A stretch of DNA of 64,000 nucleotides from Curtobacterium aurantiacum (GTDB lineage: Bacteria > Actinomycetota > Actinomycetes > Actinomycetales > Microbacteriaceae), in contig NZ_JAHEWN010000004.1 of assembly GCF_018598555.1 (NCBI RefSeq), forward strand, positions 1 to 64,000, written 5' to 3'. Position numbers and translations under genes: made by a program. Of this stretch, positions 22,056 to 30,850 are shown piece after piece. The stretch's first letter is position 1. Each line of letters opens with the position of its first letter. Below the pieces are notes generated by a model. It was not told where the DNA came from. It made no database searches and saw only the letters and a program-made list of their open reading frames with translations.

Positions 22056-25000
22056 GTGCAGCTCGCTCCGAGTGCGATCGACCTGCGGGTCGCGGTGCCG
22101 GTGGCCGCCGCCTGGATCCTGACCGCCCTGCTCGTCGGAGCGCCGGACGTGGCACTCGTGGTCGGTGGGGTCGCGGCGCTCCTGACCAGCGTGAGCGGCA
22201 CCGTGCTCCGGTGGCGACAGGGCGCCGGGGTCGTGCCGGTCGTCGCCGGGCTGGTGCTCGTCGCCGGGGCGCTGACCACGCTGCTCGCGGTGTCGGCCAC
22301 CGTGGGGGAGTCCCGACGGGCTCCGGAGCCGCTGCGCGCCCTCGTCGACGGCCCGGGTGCCGGGCGGGTCGACATCGAGGCGGTGTTGTCCCGCGACCTC
22401 GTGCCGGGGGACAGCTCCGTCCCCGCGACGCTCGTGCGTGCCGACGGACTCGACGGTCTCCGTGCGCCCGTCCGGCTCGTCCCCGACCTGCACGGTGACG
22501 CGCCCGACGACGTGCTGGCGGCAGGGGCTCGGGTCACCGGGACCGCCGCCGTGCAGCCGGACGAACCCGGATCGGCGACCGCGTTCGTGGCGTTCCTGCG
22601 GGGAACGCCGTCGTCGGAGCCTCCCGACGGGCTGCTCGCCGCCACCGACACCGCGCGACAGGCGTTCGTCCGGGCCACGGCCGACCTGCCGCAGCCCGGC
22701 GCGGCACTGCTGCGGGGGTTGGCGATCGGCGACCGCTCCGGCCTCGACCCGGGGACCGAGGCGGCGATGGAGACCGCGGCGCTGACACACCTGACGGCGG
22801 TCTCCGGGGCGAACTGCGCGGTGGTGGTGGGGCTGGTGGTCGTCCTCGGCCGCGCCTGCGGTCTGCCGCGGGGGCTCCGGGCCGCGGTGGCCGTCGTGGT
22901 GCTCCTGGTGTTCGTCGTCCTGGTGCGGCCCGACCCCTCGATCGTCCGCGCGGCGGTGATGGCGATCGTGGTGCTCGTCGTGCACCTCGCCGGTCGACCG
23001 GTCCGTGGCGTCCCGCTCATCGCCCTCGCGGCGATCGGCATGCTCGTGGTGGACCCCTGGTTCTCGCGGTCGTTCGCGTTCGCCCTCTCCGTGCTCGCCA
23101 CCAGCGGGATCGTGGTGCTCGGCCCACCGCTCACCGAGTTGCTGGCCCGCCGACTGTGGACGCCGGTGGCCGCTGCGCTGGCGATCCCCGTCGCGGCACA
23201 GGTGGCGTGCTGGCCCGTGACGATCCCGTTGTCGGCGGCGCTCCCGACCTACGCGGTGCCGGCGAACCTGCTCGCGGAACCGTTCGCACCGGTCGTCACC
23301 GTGATCGGGCTCGCGGCGTGCGTCCTCGCGCCGCTGTGGCCAGCGGGCGCGCAGGTGCTCGCTGCCGTCGCGTGGGTACCCGCCGCTGCCGTCGGGGGCA
23401 TCGCCCACGCGGCGGCGGCCCTGCCGTACGCCTCGGCATCTTGGCCGGCCGGGGCGCCGGGTGTCGCGGCCGCCGCGCTGGTGTGCGGCTGCATCGCGAC
23501 GGCGGTGCTGGTCCGGGGGCGGATCGGCTCCCGGTTGCTGCTCGCCGCCGGGGTGAGCGTCGTGGTCGGCGTCGCGGCGGTGACCGTGCCGGTGCTCGTG
23601 GTCCGGGGGTCGGTCCCGGGCGACTGGTCGATCGCGGCGTGCGACGTCGGCCAGGGGGACGCCGTGCTGCTCCGGGGCGGCGACGCCGTGGCGCTCGTGG
23701 ACACCGGCGACGACGAGGGACGACTCCGCGCGTGCCTGGACCTGCTCGGGATCACCCGGATCGACGTGCTCGTCCTCACGCACTTCGACCGCGACCACGT
23801 CGGGGCGGCGGGGGCGGTGTCCGGCATGGTCGAGACCGCCCTGGTCGGTCCCGTCGGCCGGGCATCGGACGGCCGGGTCGTCGACGACCTGCGGGGTGCC
23901 GGTGTCGACGTCCGTGCGGCGGACGACCGGGTCTCCGGCAGCCTCGGGCCGCTCGGGTGGCGCGTGGTGTGGCCCCGGGCCGGCGACCGCGACTCCGGCA
24001 ACGACGCGAGCATCGTGCTGGTCACGGGGCCAGCGGACGGGGAGCCCTGCGCCACGTGCCTGACCGGGGTCTTCCTCGGTGACCTGGGGGAGTCGTCGCA
24101 GCGCCGGCTGCGGATCTCCGGCGCGCTGCCGGCGGGGCCGATCGACGTCGTGAAGGTGGCGCACCACGGCTCGGCGGACCAGGACCCCGAGCTCTACCGG
24201 GGGCTCACCGCGCGAGTCGGGCTCATCGGGGTCGGCGCGGACAACACCTACGGGCACCCGACCGCGTCCGCGCTCGGCATGCTCGAGGCCGCGGGCACGG
24301 TTCCGCTCCGCACCGACGAACGCGGCACGGTGGTGCTCGCCCGCTCCGGTACCGATGCGGTGCGGGTGTGGACGGAGCACCCGCCGTCGGCGGCCGCCCG
24401 TAGGATCGTCGGTGCACCACTCGACCCGGCACCGTCCGGGCCGGCACCACCGGAAGGACCAAATGGCCGCCAAGAAGCCCGCGCGCGCCGCAGCGAAGAT
24501 CGACCAGGTGCCCTGGTCGGGGATCCGTCCGGCGCCCGTCGTGCTCATCACCGGGCCCGAAGCGTTCCTCGCCGACCGCGCCCGCGGTGTGCTGAAGGAC
24601 CTGCTGCAGGGCGAGGACCCCGCGCTCGAGGTGCACGACCTCGAAGCCGACCAGTACGCCCCCGGCCTGCTCTCCACCCTCGCCAGCCCGTCGCTGTTCG
24701 GCGAACCGCGGCTCGTGCAGGTCACGAACGTCGAGAAGTGCACCGACGCCTTCATCACGGAGACGATCTCGTACCTGCAGGCACCTGCCGACGACGTCAC
24801 CCTGGTGCTCCGGCACGGCGGCGGCGTGCGCGGCAAGAAGCTGCTCGACACGATCCGCAGCGGTGTCGGCGGCGGGGTCGAGGTGCTGTGCGACGAGCTC
24901 AAGCGCGAGACCGACCGCATCGACTTCGTGAACGCCGAGTTCCGCGCCGCACGACGCCGCATCGCGCCGTCGGCCGTGCGCACGCTGGTCACGGCCTTCG

Positions 25001-25334
25001 CCGACGACCTCGCCGAGCTCGCAGCCGCGTGCCGGCAGCTCCTGGCGGACGAGGCCGACGAGATCACCGACAAGGTCGTCGACAAGTACTACGGCGGGCG
25101 GGTCGAGACGAACGCGTTCAAGGTCGCCGACATCGCCCTCGCGGGCCGGTCCGCACCGGCGATCGTGGAGCTCCGGCACGCCCTGGCCACCGGCGAGGCA
25201 CCCGTGCCGATCGTCGCCGCGTTCGCGAGCAAGATCCGCACGATGGCGAAGGTCAGTGCCTTCCGGGGCCCGAGCGGTCAGGCGGCCTCGGCTCTCGGCA
25301 TGGCGCCCTGGCAGGTGCAGCGCGCGCAGCGTGA
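22056..25334 (+). CDS. comEC: ComEC/Rec2 family DNA uptake channel; frame runs on into holA
   Basis: The recognisable protein is about residues 1-785: an N-terminal membrane and OB-like part, the Competence domain with many helices (HLTAVSGANCAVVVGLVVVL is its classic motif), and a C-terminal metallo-beta-lactamase-like nuclease domain with DVGQGDAVLLRGG, LTHFDRDHVGAAG and VAHHGSADQDPELY. It would pass single-stranded DNA across the membrane. After VWTEHPPSAAARRIVG the frame has no stop until 25334 and overlaps holA by about 870 bases, coding an Arg/Ala/Pro-rich stretch that looks like an out-of-frame shadow. A TAG at 24401 in another frame is where I would expect the end, so a frameshift or sequencing error is possible. 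Start GTG 22056. Confidence 0.75.
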   Translation: MQLAPSAIDLRVAVPVAAAWILTALLVGAPDVALVVGGVAALLTSVSGTVLRWRQGAGVVPVVAGLVLVAGALTTLLAVSATVGESRRAPEPLRALVDGPGAGRVDIEAVLSRDLVPGDSSVPATLVRADGLDGLRAPVRLVPDLHGDAPDDVLAAGARVTGTAAVQPDEPGSATAFVAFLRGTPSSEPPDGLLAATDTARQAFVRATADLPQPGAALLRGLAIGDRSGLDPGTEAAMETAALTHLTAVSGANCAVVVGLVVVLGRACGLPRGLRAAVAVVVLLVFVVLVRPDPSIVRAAVMAIVVLVVHLAGRPVRGVPLIALAAIGMLVVDPWFSRSFAFALSVLATSGIVVLGPPLTELLARRLWTPVAAALAIPVAAQVACWPVTIPLSAALPTYAVPANLLAEPFAPVVTVIGLAACVLAPLWPAGAQVLAAVAWVPAAAVGGIAHAAAALPYASASWPAGAPGVAAAALVCGCIATAVLVRGRIGSRLLLAAGVSVVVGVAAVTVPVLVVRGSVPGDWSIAACDVGQGDAVLLRGGDAVALVDTGDDEGRLRACLDLLGITRIDVLVLTHFDRDHVGAAGAVSGMVETALVGPVGRASDGRVVDDLRGAGVDVRAADDRVSGSLGPLGWRVVWPRAGDRDSGNDASIVLVTGPADGEPCATCLTGVFLGDLGESSQRRLRISGALPAGPIDVVKVAHHGSADQDPELYRGLTARVGLIGVGADNTYGHPTASALGMLEAAGTVPLRTDERGTVVLARSGTDAVRVWTEHPPSAAARRIVGAPLDPAPSGPAPPEGPNGRQEARARRSEDRPGALVGDPSGARRAHHRARSVPRRPRPRCAEGPAAGRGPRARGARPRSRPVRPRPALHPRQPVAVRRTAARAGHERREVHRRLHHGDDLVPAGTCRRRHPGAPARRRRARQEAARHDPQRCRRRGRGAVRRAQARDRPHRLRERRVPRRTTPHRAVGRAHAGHGLRRRPRRARSRVPAAPGGRGRRDHRQGRRQVLRRAGRDERVQGRRHRPRGPVRTGDRGAPARPGHRRGTRADRRRVREQDPHDGEGQCLPGPERSGGLGSRHGALAGAARAA
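24401..24406 (+). promoter_or_regulatory. -10 box for holA
   Basis: TAGGAT, 56 bases before the holA ATG, inside the end of comEC. The short leader carries GGAAGGA at 24452-24458. Confidence 0.5.
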
Positions 25335-25482
25335 CGTCGCCGGGTGGAGCGAGTCCGGGTTGGCCAACGCGATCATCAGCATCGCCGAGGCGGACACCGC
25401 GGTGAAGGGTGGCTCGCGCGACGCGCACTACGCGCTCGAGGTCATGGTCCGCACCATCGCCCGACGCGGCGAGCCCCGCTGA
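24463..25482 (+). CDS. holA: DNA polymerase III subunit delta
   Basis: 339 aa from ATG 24463 with GGAAGGA five bases upstream. The delta subunit opens the sliding clamp within the clamp loader. N-terminal AAA-like fold (VVLITGPEAFLADRARG), a helical middle region and a C-terminal collar domain (SGQAASALGMAPWQVQRAQR). No Walker A motif, as expected for delta. Next to comEA-comEC and opposite rpsT, the standard arrangement in actinobacteria. Most of its length is also covered by the open tail of the comEC frame, but protein similarity clearly favours this frame. Confidence 0.93.
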   Translation: MAAKKPARAAAKIDQVPWSGIRPAPVVLITGPEAFLADRARGVLKDLLQGEDPALEVHDLEADQYAPGLLSTLASPSLFGEPRLVQVTNVEKCTDAFITETISYLQAPADDVTLVLRHGGGVRGKKLLDTIRSGVGGGVEVLCDELKRETDRIDFVNAEFRAARRRIAPSAVRTLVTAFADDLAELAAACRQLLADEADEITDKVVDKYYGGRVETNAFKVADIALAGRSAPAIVELRHALATGEAPVPIVAAFASKIRTMAKVSAFRGPSGQAASALGMAPWQVQRAQRDVAGWSESGLANAIISIAEADTAVKGGSRDAHYALEVMVRTIARRGEPR

Positions 25483-25526
25483 GGCGAGTCGGGCCTCCCG
25501 GCCGTCCCGCGCCTGTCGGCCGGCAC

Positions 25527-25583
25527 TTCGTGAGCAGAAACGGTCGGGTGCGCCCTCGCGACCCGACCGTTCCTGCTCACGAA
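25527..25583. repeat. 23-bp inverted repeat element between holA and rpsT
   Basis: Bases 25527-25549 pair with 25561-25583 at 22 of 23 positions; the arm reads TTCGTGAGCAG then AAACGGTCGGGT. Inside, GCG-CCCT-CGC gives a small inner stem. It may end holA transcription. A tandem direct repeat GAACCCAACGCGC (twice) follows at about 25586-25611. One GGGCCTCCCG site lies at 25491-25500. Confidence 0.7.
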
Positions 25584-25660
25584 ACGAACCCAACGCGCGA
25601 ACCCAACGCGCGCACGCACCCCCGCGCACACCACCACGCGCGCAGCGCCCCGCGCACGAC

Positions 25661-25691
25661 GAAGGCCCCGCACCAACGGTGCGGGGCCTTC
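25661..25691 (-). terminator. rpsT terminator
   Basis: Perfect 14-bp stem (25661-25674 with 25678-25691), loop AAC, 20 bases after the rpsT stop. It could act in both directions for the convergent holA. Confidence 0.85.
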
Positions 25692-25711
25692 GGACCAGAA
25701 GGGTCAGGACG

Positions 25712-25972
25712 TCAGAGCGACGAGACCTTCTTCGCGATGGCCGACTTGCGGTTCGCGGCCTGGTTCTTGTGGATGACACCCTTGCTCACGGCCTTGTCGA
25801 GCTTCTTCGACGCGAGGGCCAGGGCGGCAACGGCCTTGTCCTTGTCACCGGCGGCGACGGCGTCGTTGGCACGACGGATGTGCGTCTTGAGCTCCGACTT
25901 GTAGGCCTTGTTGCGCTCGGTTGCCTTGAGGTTGGTCTTGATGCGCTTGATCTGCGACTTGATGTTCGCCAT
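25712..25972 (-). CDS. rpsT: 30S ribosomal protein S20
   Basis: 86 aa starting [20 protein letters not shown] and ending [10 protein letters not shown] basic, fully helical primary 16S rRNA-binding protein. The ATG at 25972 is preceded by GGAG at good spacing; the longer open frame upstream is only G+C-driven. It is convergent with holA, its usual neighbour in bacteria. Confidence 0.98.
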   Translation of the reverse strand: MANIKSQIKRIKTNLKATERNKAYKSELKTHIRRANDAVAAGDKDKAVAALALASKKLDKAVSKGVIHKNQAANRKSAIAKKVSSL

Positions 25973-26194
25973 GAATTGCTCCTGCTCGTCTCGTACGGGT
26001 GGGCGCGACCGCAGGGTAGAGGGGCCCTTGGTCGCATCGCGTTCCACCCGTGGGCGGGGAACGCGGAAGCCAGCCACCAACACTACCAGGCAAGCGGGCT
26101 GCCACCAAAGCACGAAACACCGCCGGATCGGCGGAAGCCCGCGGTCGACCGCGGCGAAACCCCGCGGCAACACGCACCGGATACCGTGACGGAC
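25973..26194. other. Divergent spacer between rpsT and the aminotransferase
   Basis: It holds two palindromes in a row: CCGCCG-GAT-CGGCGG (26121-26135) and CCGCGGTCGACCGCGG (26140-26155). GATACC (26180-26185) is a -10 candidate nine bases before the aminotransferase ATG. The rpsT promoter must also lie here; I could not place it firmly. No RNA gene seen. Confidence 0.5.
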
Positions 26195-27361
26195 ATGCCA
26201 TCCCTCGCACCGCGCATCGACACCGTGCCCGCCTCCGGCATCCGGAGGGTCTTCGAGCAAGCGGCGCTGCTGCACGCGAGCGGCACCGACGTCACGATGC
26301 TCGTGATCGGCGAGCCGGACGTCCCGGTGGCGCCGCACATCGGCGAGGCGGCACGTCGTGCCTGGACCGAGGACCGCACCGGGTACACCCCGAACGGCGG
26401 CATCGGGCCCCTCCGGGAGGCCGTCCGCGACAAGCTCCGCCGCGAGAACCGGATCGAGGCCGACCTCGAGCAGATCTGGATGACGATCGGCGCGACACAG
26501 GCGCTGTTCCAGGCGATGACGCTGACGCTGAGCCCGGGCGACGAGGTGCTCGTGCCGGACCCCGGCTACACGACCTTCACGATGAACGCCCACATCATCG
26601 GCGCCACCCCGGTGCCGTACCGGCTGGAGCCGCAGCACGGGTTCGAGCCCGACCTGGAAGCCCTCGAGGCGAGCGTCACCGAACGCACCCGGGTGCTGAT
26701 CGTCAACTCGCCGTCGAACCCGCTCGGCTCGGTCTTCGGCGAGGAGACCCTGCGCGCCCTCCTGGCCTTCGCGAAGCGGCACGACCTCTGGGTGATCAGC
26801 GACGAGGTCTACGAGTACTTCACCTACGGCACCCGGCACGTGAGCCTGGCGGCGCTCGACGAGGACGACCGCGTGTTCTCGGCGTTCTCACTGAGCAAGA
26901 CGTACGCCATGACCGGCGTCCGGGTCGGCTACCTCGTCACCCCGAAGGGGCTCGGCGCGACGATGCGGACCACGCAGGAGGCGATGATCAGCTGCGTCGC
27001 GGAACCCGACCAGTACGCGGCCCTCGCGGCGATCGTGGGGGACCACTCCGCGGTGCGTGACGCCCGGGAGCACTACCGCGCGAACCTCGAGGTCGCGAGG
27101 GAGGCGCTCGACGCCGCCGGCATCCGGTACCTCGACCCACGAGGGGCGTTCTACCTGTGGATCGACATGTCGCACGCCTCCGACGGGGACATCGCCGAGT
27201 GGGCGCTCGGGTTCCTGCAGCGCGAGCGGGTCGCCGTCGCGCCGGGCAGCGCCTTCGGACGCACCGGCGAGGGGTGGATCCGCGTCTGCCTCGCAGCCAC
27301 CCCGGACGACCTCCGGCGCGGCCTCGGCGCCCTGCCGGCTCCGGCGCACGCGACCGTCTGA
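26195..27361 (+). CDS. Pyridoxal-phosphate aminotransferase, class I/II
   Basis: 388 aa from ATG 26195. The fold type I features are all there: [55 protein letters not shown] with the Asn of the cofactor pocket, [11 protein letters not shown] with the Asp and Tyr, and the lysine in [18 protein letters not shown]. It belongs to the AspC/PatA-like group, which uses aspartate, aromatic or similar amino acids; the substrate cannot be told from sequence. It is a single gene, divergent from rpsT. The open frame extends back to 25409 through spacer and rpsT, without coding support. Confidence 0.9.
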   Translation: MPSLAPRIDTVPASGIRRVFEQAALLHASGTDVTMLVIGEPDVPVAPHIGEAARRAWTEDRTGYTPNGGIGPLREAVRDKLRRENRIEADLEQIWMTIGATQALFQAMTLTLSPGDEVLVPDPGYTTFTMNAHIIGATPVPYRLEPQHGFEPDLEALEASVTERTRVLIVNSPSNPLGSVFGEETLRALLAFAKRHDLWVISDEVYEYFTYGTRHVSLAALDEDDRVFSAFSLSKTYAMTGVRVGYLVTPKGLGATMRTTQEAMISCVAEPDQYAALAAIVGDHSAVRDAREHYRANLEVAREALDAAGIRYLDPRGAFYLWIDMSHASDGDIAEWALGFLQRERVAVAPGSAFGRTGEGWIRVCLAATPDDLRRGLGALPAPAHATV

Positions 27362-27384
27362 CGCGCGATCGGCACGGCCAGGAG

Positions 27385-27493
27385 GCCCGGTGCTGGTCCG
27401 CAAGACAGCGCACGGTGCGCAGTCCTCCACCTGGTGCGAGGATGCTCGCCCCGTGCCGCGCTGCATCCGGGCACCGGGCGGTCAACTGCGCAC
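27385..27493. repeat. Interlocked inverted repeats between the aminotransferase gene and lepA
   Basis: GCCCGGTGC (27385-27393) pairs with 27471-27479, and GTGCGCAGT (27415-27423) pairs with 27485-27493. The arms alternate, so the two stems cannot nest; they would form a pseudoknot or alternative folds. The left part (AGGAGGCCCGGTGCTGG) resembles one arm of the palindromes at 4925 and 44899. No gene is visible in 27362-27595. Confidence 0.45.
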
Positions 27494-27595
27494 GGACCCG
27501 CCGACCTCGCACCGTGCGGGGTCGACGCGAGCCGTGCCGCCAGGGCGGGTGAAGCGTGGGAGACTGTTGCGACCGTCCGACCCACCTGAGGAACC

Positions 27596-29443
27596 GTGAG
27601 CCCACAAGCATCCGCTCCGCTGGAGCCCGCAGCGACCCCGGCCGACGCGATCCGCAACTTCTGCATCATCGCGCACATCGACCACGGCAAGTCGACGCTG
27701 GCCGACCGCATGCTGTCGATCACCGGCATCGTCGAGGACCGCGCGATGCGTGCGCAGTACCTCGACCGCATGGACATCGAGCGCGAGCGCGGCATCACGA
27801 TCAAGTCGCAGGCCGTGCGCATGCCGTGGGAACTCGACGGCGAGACCTTCGCGCTGAACATGATCGACACTCCCGGGCACGTCGACTTCTCGTACGAGGT
27901 CTCGCGTTCCCTGGCCGCGTGCGAGGGAGCGATCCTGCTCGTCGACGCCGCCCAGGGCATCGAGGCGCAGACGCTCGCGAACCTGTACCTGGCGCTCGAG
28001 AACGACCTCGAGATCATCCCGGTCCTCAACAAGATCGACCTCCCGGCGGCGGATCCGGACAAGTACGCCGCCGAGCTCGCACAGCTGATCGGCGGCAAGC
28101 CCGAGGACGTCCTCCGGGTCTCCGGCAAGACCGGCGTCGGCGTGCCCGAGCTCCTCGACCTGGTCGTCCGTCGTGTGCCCGCACCCGTCGGCGACGCCGA
28201 GGCAGCGCCCCGCGCGATGATCTTCGACTCGGTCTACGACAGCTACCGCGGCGTCGTCACCTACGTCCGCATGATCGACGGCACCATCTCGCCCCGCGAG
28301 AAGGTGCAGATGATGTCGACCAAGTCGACGCACGAGATCCTCGAGATCGGTGTCTCGAGCCCGGAGCCCAAGCCCACGAGGGGTCTGTCGGTCGGTGAGG
28401 TCGGTTACCTGATCACCGGCGTGAAGGACGTCCGCCAGTCCAAGGTCGGCGACACCGTCACGAGCGCGCAGAAGCCAGCGACCCAGGCGCTGCCCGGCTA
28501 CACCGACCCGAAGCCGATGGTGTTCTCGGGCCTCTACCCGATCGACGGCAGCGACTACCCGGTGCTCCGCGAAGCGCTCGACAAGCTCAAGCTCTCCGAC
28601 GCCGCGCTGGTCTACGAGCCGGAGACCTCGGTCGCGCTCGGCTTCGGGTTCCGCTGCGGGTTCCTCGGGCTGCTGCACCTCGAGATCATCACCGAGCGGC
28701 TGTCCCGCGAGTTCGGCCTCGACCTCATCACCACGGCCCCGAGCGTGATCTACGAGGTCACGACCGAGGACAACTCCGTGACTGAGGTCACGAACCCCTC
28801 GGAGTTCCCGACCGGGCGCATCGTCGAGGTCCGCGAGCCGATGGTCCGCGCCGCGATCCTGGCCCCGAAGGACTACGTCGGCGCGATCATGGAGCTCTGC
28901 CAGCAGCGCCGCGGCTCCCTGCTCGGCATGGAGTACCTCGGCGAGGACCGCGTCGAGATCCGCTACGAGATGCCCCTCGGCGAGATCGTCTTCGACTTCT
29001 TCGACCAGCTGAAGAGCAAGACCCAGGGCTACGCGTCGCTCGACTACGAGCCCACCGGCGACCAGGCCGCCGACCTCGTGAAGGTCGACATCCTGCTGCA
29101 GGGCGACCAGGTCGACGCCTTCAGCGCGATCGTGCACCGCGACAAGGCGTACGCCTACGGCACGCTCATGACCGAGCGCCTGCGCAAGCTCATCCCGCGT
29201 CAGCAGTTCGAGGTGCCGATCCAAGCCGCCATCGGTGCCCGCATCATCGCTCGCGAGAGCATCCGCGCGATGCGCAAGGACGTCCTGGCGAAGTGCTACG
29301 GCGGTGACATCACCCGCAAGCGCAAGCTCCTCGAGAAGCAGAAGGAGGGCAAGAAGCGCATGAAGACCATCGGACGGGTCGAGGTCCCGCAGGAAGCCTT
29401 CATCGCGGCGCTCTCCGGCGACGTCGAAGAGAAGAAGAAGTAG
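27596..29443 (+). CDS. lepA: Translation elongation factor 4 (LepA)
   Basis: 615 aa from GTG 27596, with TGAGGAA upstream. Ribosome-associated GTPase that back-translocates or remodels stalled elongation complexes. G1 is [10 protein letters not shown]2 contains RERGIT, G3 is DTPGHVDF and G4 is NKIDLP. The unique C-terminal domain is present ([40 protein letters not shown]), ending KKK. Length is normal. Single gene, followed by a strong hairpin pair. Confidence 0.97.
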   Translation: MSPQASAPLEPAATPADAIRNFCIIAHIDHGKSTLADRMLSITGIVEDRAMRAQYLDRMDIERERGITIKSQAVRMPWELDGETFALNMIDTPGHVDFSYEVSRSLAACEGAILLVDAAQGIEAQTLANLYLALENDLEIIPVLNKIDLPAADPDKYAAELAQLIGGKPEDVLRVSGKTGVGVPELLDLVVRRVPAPVGDAEAAPRAMIFDSVYDSYRGVVTYVRMIDGTISPREKVQMMSTKSTHEILEIGVSSPEPKPTRGLSVGEVGYLITGVKDVRQSKVGDTVTSAQKPATQALPGYTDPKPMVFSGLYPIDGSDYPVLREALDKLKLSDAALVYEPETSVALGFGFRCGFLGLLHLEIITERLSREFGLDLITTAPSVIYEVTTEDNSVTEVTNPSEFPTGRIVEVREPMVRAAILAPKDYVGAIMELCQQRRGSLLGMEYLGEDRVEIRYEMPLGEIVFDFFDQLKSKTQGYASLDYEPTGDQAADLVKVDILLQGDQVDAFSAIVHRDKAYAYGTLMTERLRKLIPRQQFEVPIQAAIGARIIARESIRAMRKDVLAKCYGGDITRKRKLLEKQKEGKKRMKTIGRVEVPQEAFIAALSGDVEEKKK

Positions 29444-29486
29444 CGCCGGGCGCTCAGCGCGACGCCCGGCGCGTTTCGCGCTGAGC
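29443..29486 (+). terminator. lepA terminator made of two interlocked 10-bp inverted repeats
   Basis: GCGCCGGGCG (29443-29452) pairs with 29463-29472 and GCTCAGCGCG (29452-29461) pairs with 29477-29486, both perfectly. The second left arm lies in the loop of the first stem, which is the topology of an H-type pseudoknot. At the least it is a strong terminator. Confidence 0.7.
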
Positions 29487-29546
29487 GACAGCCCACGCGC
29501 TGTGGCCGCCGTGACGTGTCGGTGAGCGCGAAAGCCCGGTGCGCGG

Positions 29547-30044
29547 TCAGCCGGTGCGGCGGGCGCGAGCCCGCAGGGCGGCCAGGCAGAGGGCCGGGAG
29601 GCTCGCCGCGGCCAGTCCCGCCAGTGCGGTCCGCAGGATGGCCCAGTGCGCGGCCGCGTCGAAGTCGGTCTGCTCGCCCGAAGCCACGCCGGAGACCACG
29701 GCGCCCACCACCATCGCGAGGGTCACGACCGCGAGGGCGAGCGGCAGCCGACGGCCACGGTTCCGACGAACCGCGGACACCAGGGCTGCGCCGAACAGCA
29801 GCACCCCGGCGCCGGCGCAGCTCGCCCCGACGGCGGCGATGACGTTCGCGGTGTCGAAGCCGTTCCACGCCTCCGGGGCGAGCGCGACGGCGGCGTACCG
29901 AGCGGGTGACGCCGCGGCCGAGGTCGTCACGTCCACCAGCACCCGGGCGGTCGCCGCCACGCCGAACGCGACGAGCGTGAGCACGGCGAGGGCGGCGGTC
30001 CGGCGGTCGACGGACCGCGGGCGGGCGGGGGTGGGGGAGAGCAC
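29547..30044 (-). CDS. Uncharacterised four-helix membrane protein
   Basis: 165 aa from GTG 30044, which lies six bases after TATCGT (30051-30056 on this strand), a leaderless start. About four membrane helices (residues 16-35, 65-90, 100-120 and 135-158). Short Arg-rich segments on one side suggest both ends are cytoplasmic. No motif that I recognise; it resembles many small unassigned actinobacterial membrane proteins. It is convergent with lepA and divergent from the DUF1990 gene. Confidence 0.7.
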   Translation of the reverse strand: MLSPTPARPRSVDRRTAALAVLTLVAFGVAATARVLVDVTTSAAASPARYAAVALAPEAWNGFDTANVIAAVGASCAGAGVLLFGAALVSAVRRNRGRRLPLALAVVTLAMVVGAVVSGVASGEQTDFDAAAHWAILRTALAGLAAASLPALCLAALRARARRTG

Positions 30045-30050
30045 CTGCTG

Positions 30051-30169
30051 ACGATAGCCGCGGGGCGGACGGTTGTCGGGCCTCCAGTTCGGGGTGCACG
30101 GCCGCCGGGCCGACCCACCGGAGGTGAGCGCGGATCGGTTCGATCCCGAGCGGCCCGCCCAAGTAGCAT
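30051..30169. promoter_or_regulatory. Divergent leaderless promoters
   Basis: The minus-strand -10 box TATCGT is at 30051-30056 and the plus-strand box TAGCAT at 30164-30169, each six bases before its start codon (30044 and 30176). Confidence 0.6.
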
Positions 30170-30175
30170 GGCGGC

Positions 30176-30823
30176 ATGAGCATCCGCGGGAGCTACCGGA
30201 CCGCCCTGACGTACGGCGCGGTGGGGGCGACCCAGGCGTCGGACCTCATGACCTACCCGCCGGACGGCTTCACGCCGACCGAGTCACGGGCGCGGATCGG
30301 GCACGGCGACCAGCGGTTCGAGACCGCCGTGGTGCAGGCGCTGACGTGGCAGATCCAGGAACGCAGCGGCGTCCGCGTACGCGTCGAGGAGCAGCCCGAC
30401 GACGACGAGGTCCGGTACAACCCCGTGACCTTCGACGACGACGGGGTGCCGATCGCGCCGGCCTCCATCGGGACACCCCGGGTCGAGAAGTTCGCACCCG
30501 ACGGCACCCCGCTGGTCACCGCGGGGACGAGCGCGACGCTGACGATCCACGCGTTCGGGCAGACCGTGCAAGCACCGGTCCGCGTCGTGTCGATCATCGA
30601 CGAGCACGACCGCAAGGGGTTCGCCTACGGCACGCTCGAGGGGCACCCGCTCTCCGGCGAGGAGTCGTTCGTCGTCGAGCGCACCGCGGACGGCTCGGTG
30701 TGGCTGCAGATCCGGCAGTTCTCGCAGCCGGCGAGCCGGAAGTGGCGCTTCGTTGCGCCGTTCGTGCGTCGGCAGCAGAAGGTGATGGCGGAGAAGTACC
30801 TGGCGGCGCTGCGGGGCGACTAG
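30176..30823 (+). CDS. DUF1990 family protein
   Basis: 215 aa from ATG 30176, six bases after TAGCAT. The protein has the DUF1990 layout: an N-terminal YGAVGATQA, a central all-beta region (VEKFAPDGTPLVTAG, QAPVRVVSIID), then GFAYGTLEGHPLSGEESFVV, a conserved block of that family, and WLQIRQFSQPASRKW near the end. Cytosolic. Function unknown; plant relatives have been described as START-like or lipid-related, which does not define the role here. Convergent with the HAD gene, 27 bases apart. Confidence 0.8.
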   Translation: MSIRGSYRTALTYGAVGATQASDLMTYPPDGFTPTESRARIGHGDQRFETAVVQALTWQIQERSGVRVRVEEQPDDDEVRYNPVTFDDDGVPIAPASIGTPRVEKFAPDGTPLVTAGTSATLTIHAFGQTVQAPVRVVSIIDEHDRKGFAYGTLEGHPLSGEESFVVERTADGSVWLQIRQFSQPASRKWRFVAPFVRRQQKVMAEKYLAALRGD

Positions 30824-30850
30824 TCGTCAGCGGTCGCGCCCACTCGCTCG

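Noticed and set aside
24463-25334. C-terminal extension of ComEC as a functional domain
   Set aside because: Composition matches an out-of-frame reading of holA; no recognisable motif.
27362-27595. tRNA or small stable RNA in the spacer before lepA
   Set aside because: No acceptor-stem, T-loop or anticodon pattern; the pairs found are interlocked repeats.
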